Of a DNA stretch of 64,000 bases, positions 63,930 through 64,000 are shown piece by piece. The position numbers were made by a program, and so were the translations under genes. Numbering within the stretch: the stretch's first letter is position 1; each line of letters starts with the position of its first letter. The notes beneath the pieces were generated by a model. That model did not search any database. It had not been told where the DNA came from and saw only the letters and a program-made list of their open reading frames with translations. The DNA comes from an uncultured Alistipes sp. (GTDB lineage: Bacteria; Bacteroidota; Bacteroidia; Bacteroidales; Rikenellaceae), in contig CANQIF010000005.1 in assembly GCA_947623965.1 (NCBI GenBank), forward strand, positions 78,130-142,129, given 5' to 3'.

Positions 63930-64000
63930 ATGCAAAAAGTAGGATATAGAGTCAATAATTACGAGCTATATATTCCTGTATCAGCATCTTTCGTCTGTTT
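63930..64000 (+). CDS. 5' end of an unidentified gene behind leader B
   Basis: An ATG at 63930 opens a frame of 23 codons (MQKVGYRVNNYELYIP...) to the window edge. It is too short to recognise. Its place directly after the leader's T-rich run, like the GT2 gene after leader A, is the main support for it being real. The first codons are AT-rich, unlike the high-GC genes nearby, as often in capsule or mobile loci. Confidence 0.4.
   Translation, partial: MQKVGYRVNNYELYIPVSASFVC

Overview
The window looks like a high-GC member of the Bacteroidales, most likely Alistipes or a close relative in the Rikenellaceae (inference). The support is: Bacteroidetes-type promoters (TTTG, 19-20 bases, TATCTTTG) in front of both tRNAs and several genes; Bacteroidales gene types such as a glycogen synthase/phosphorylase fusion next to GH57, GT4 and debranching genes, DUF4136, and an ExbB-ExbD-ExbD operon; and GC-rich genes beside AT-rich regulatory DNA. 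There are two tRNAs (Cys, Glu) and no rRNA.

Layout. 1-4.5 kb (minus): HAD hydrolase (cut by the edge), O-acetylhomoserine sulfhydrylase, gcvT and a GNAT-like protein. 4.8-6.1 kb (plus): DUF4136 lipoprotein and a small beta-barrel. 6.5-10.6 kb: AraC regulator, membrane protein, RNase HII, secreted glycosidase. 11.8-14.1 kb (minus): proton-channel energy-transduction operon. 14.7-20.3 kb (minus): L-asparaginase, TatD, DprA and two glycosyltransferases behind a long structured leader. 20.8-23.8 kb: tRNA-Cys and a frameshifted, lower-GC MmeI-like restriction-modification gene. 24.4-28.8 kb: alpha/beta hydrolase, FUSC-MFS fusion transporter, urea transporter. 29-35.4 kb (minus): complete urease operon ureABCEFGD. 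35.6-40.1 kb: fluoride exporter, Fe-S aldo/keto reductase, ECF S component, DUF1893-TonB receptor fusion. 41.1-46.8 kb (minus): three-gene RND efflux operon. 47.6-49.3 kb: AraC regulator and a lipoprotein metallo-hydrolase. 49.8-60.3 kb (minus): glycogen/alpha-glucan metabolism. 60.4-61.6 kb: hemW. 61.6-64 kb: repeats, a probable ncRNA, tRNA-Glu, and a second structured leader before a gene cut by the edge.

How the genes work together. The urea transporter supplies the nickel urease, whose maturation proteins UreEFGD lie in the same operon. GH57, GT4, debranching enzyme and the GT3-GT35 fusion would make and break down glycogen. MFP, RND and TolC proteins form one tripartite pump. The two glycosyltransferases probably build a surface glycan.

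The most unusual content is non-coding. (1) Two paralogous leaders (20.38-20.61 kb minus, 63.68-63.91 kb plus) share three nested helices, an invariant apical loop and a terminator-like U tract just before a gene. (2) A modular intergenic repeat family fills eight blocks and carries small hairpins whose stem sequence varies between copies while pairing is kept. (3) A hairpin flanked by two -7 boxes lies before the GNAT-like gene and hemW. (4) There are intergenic minisatellites, and low-complexity tails on several enzymes.
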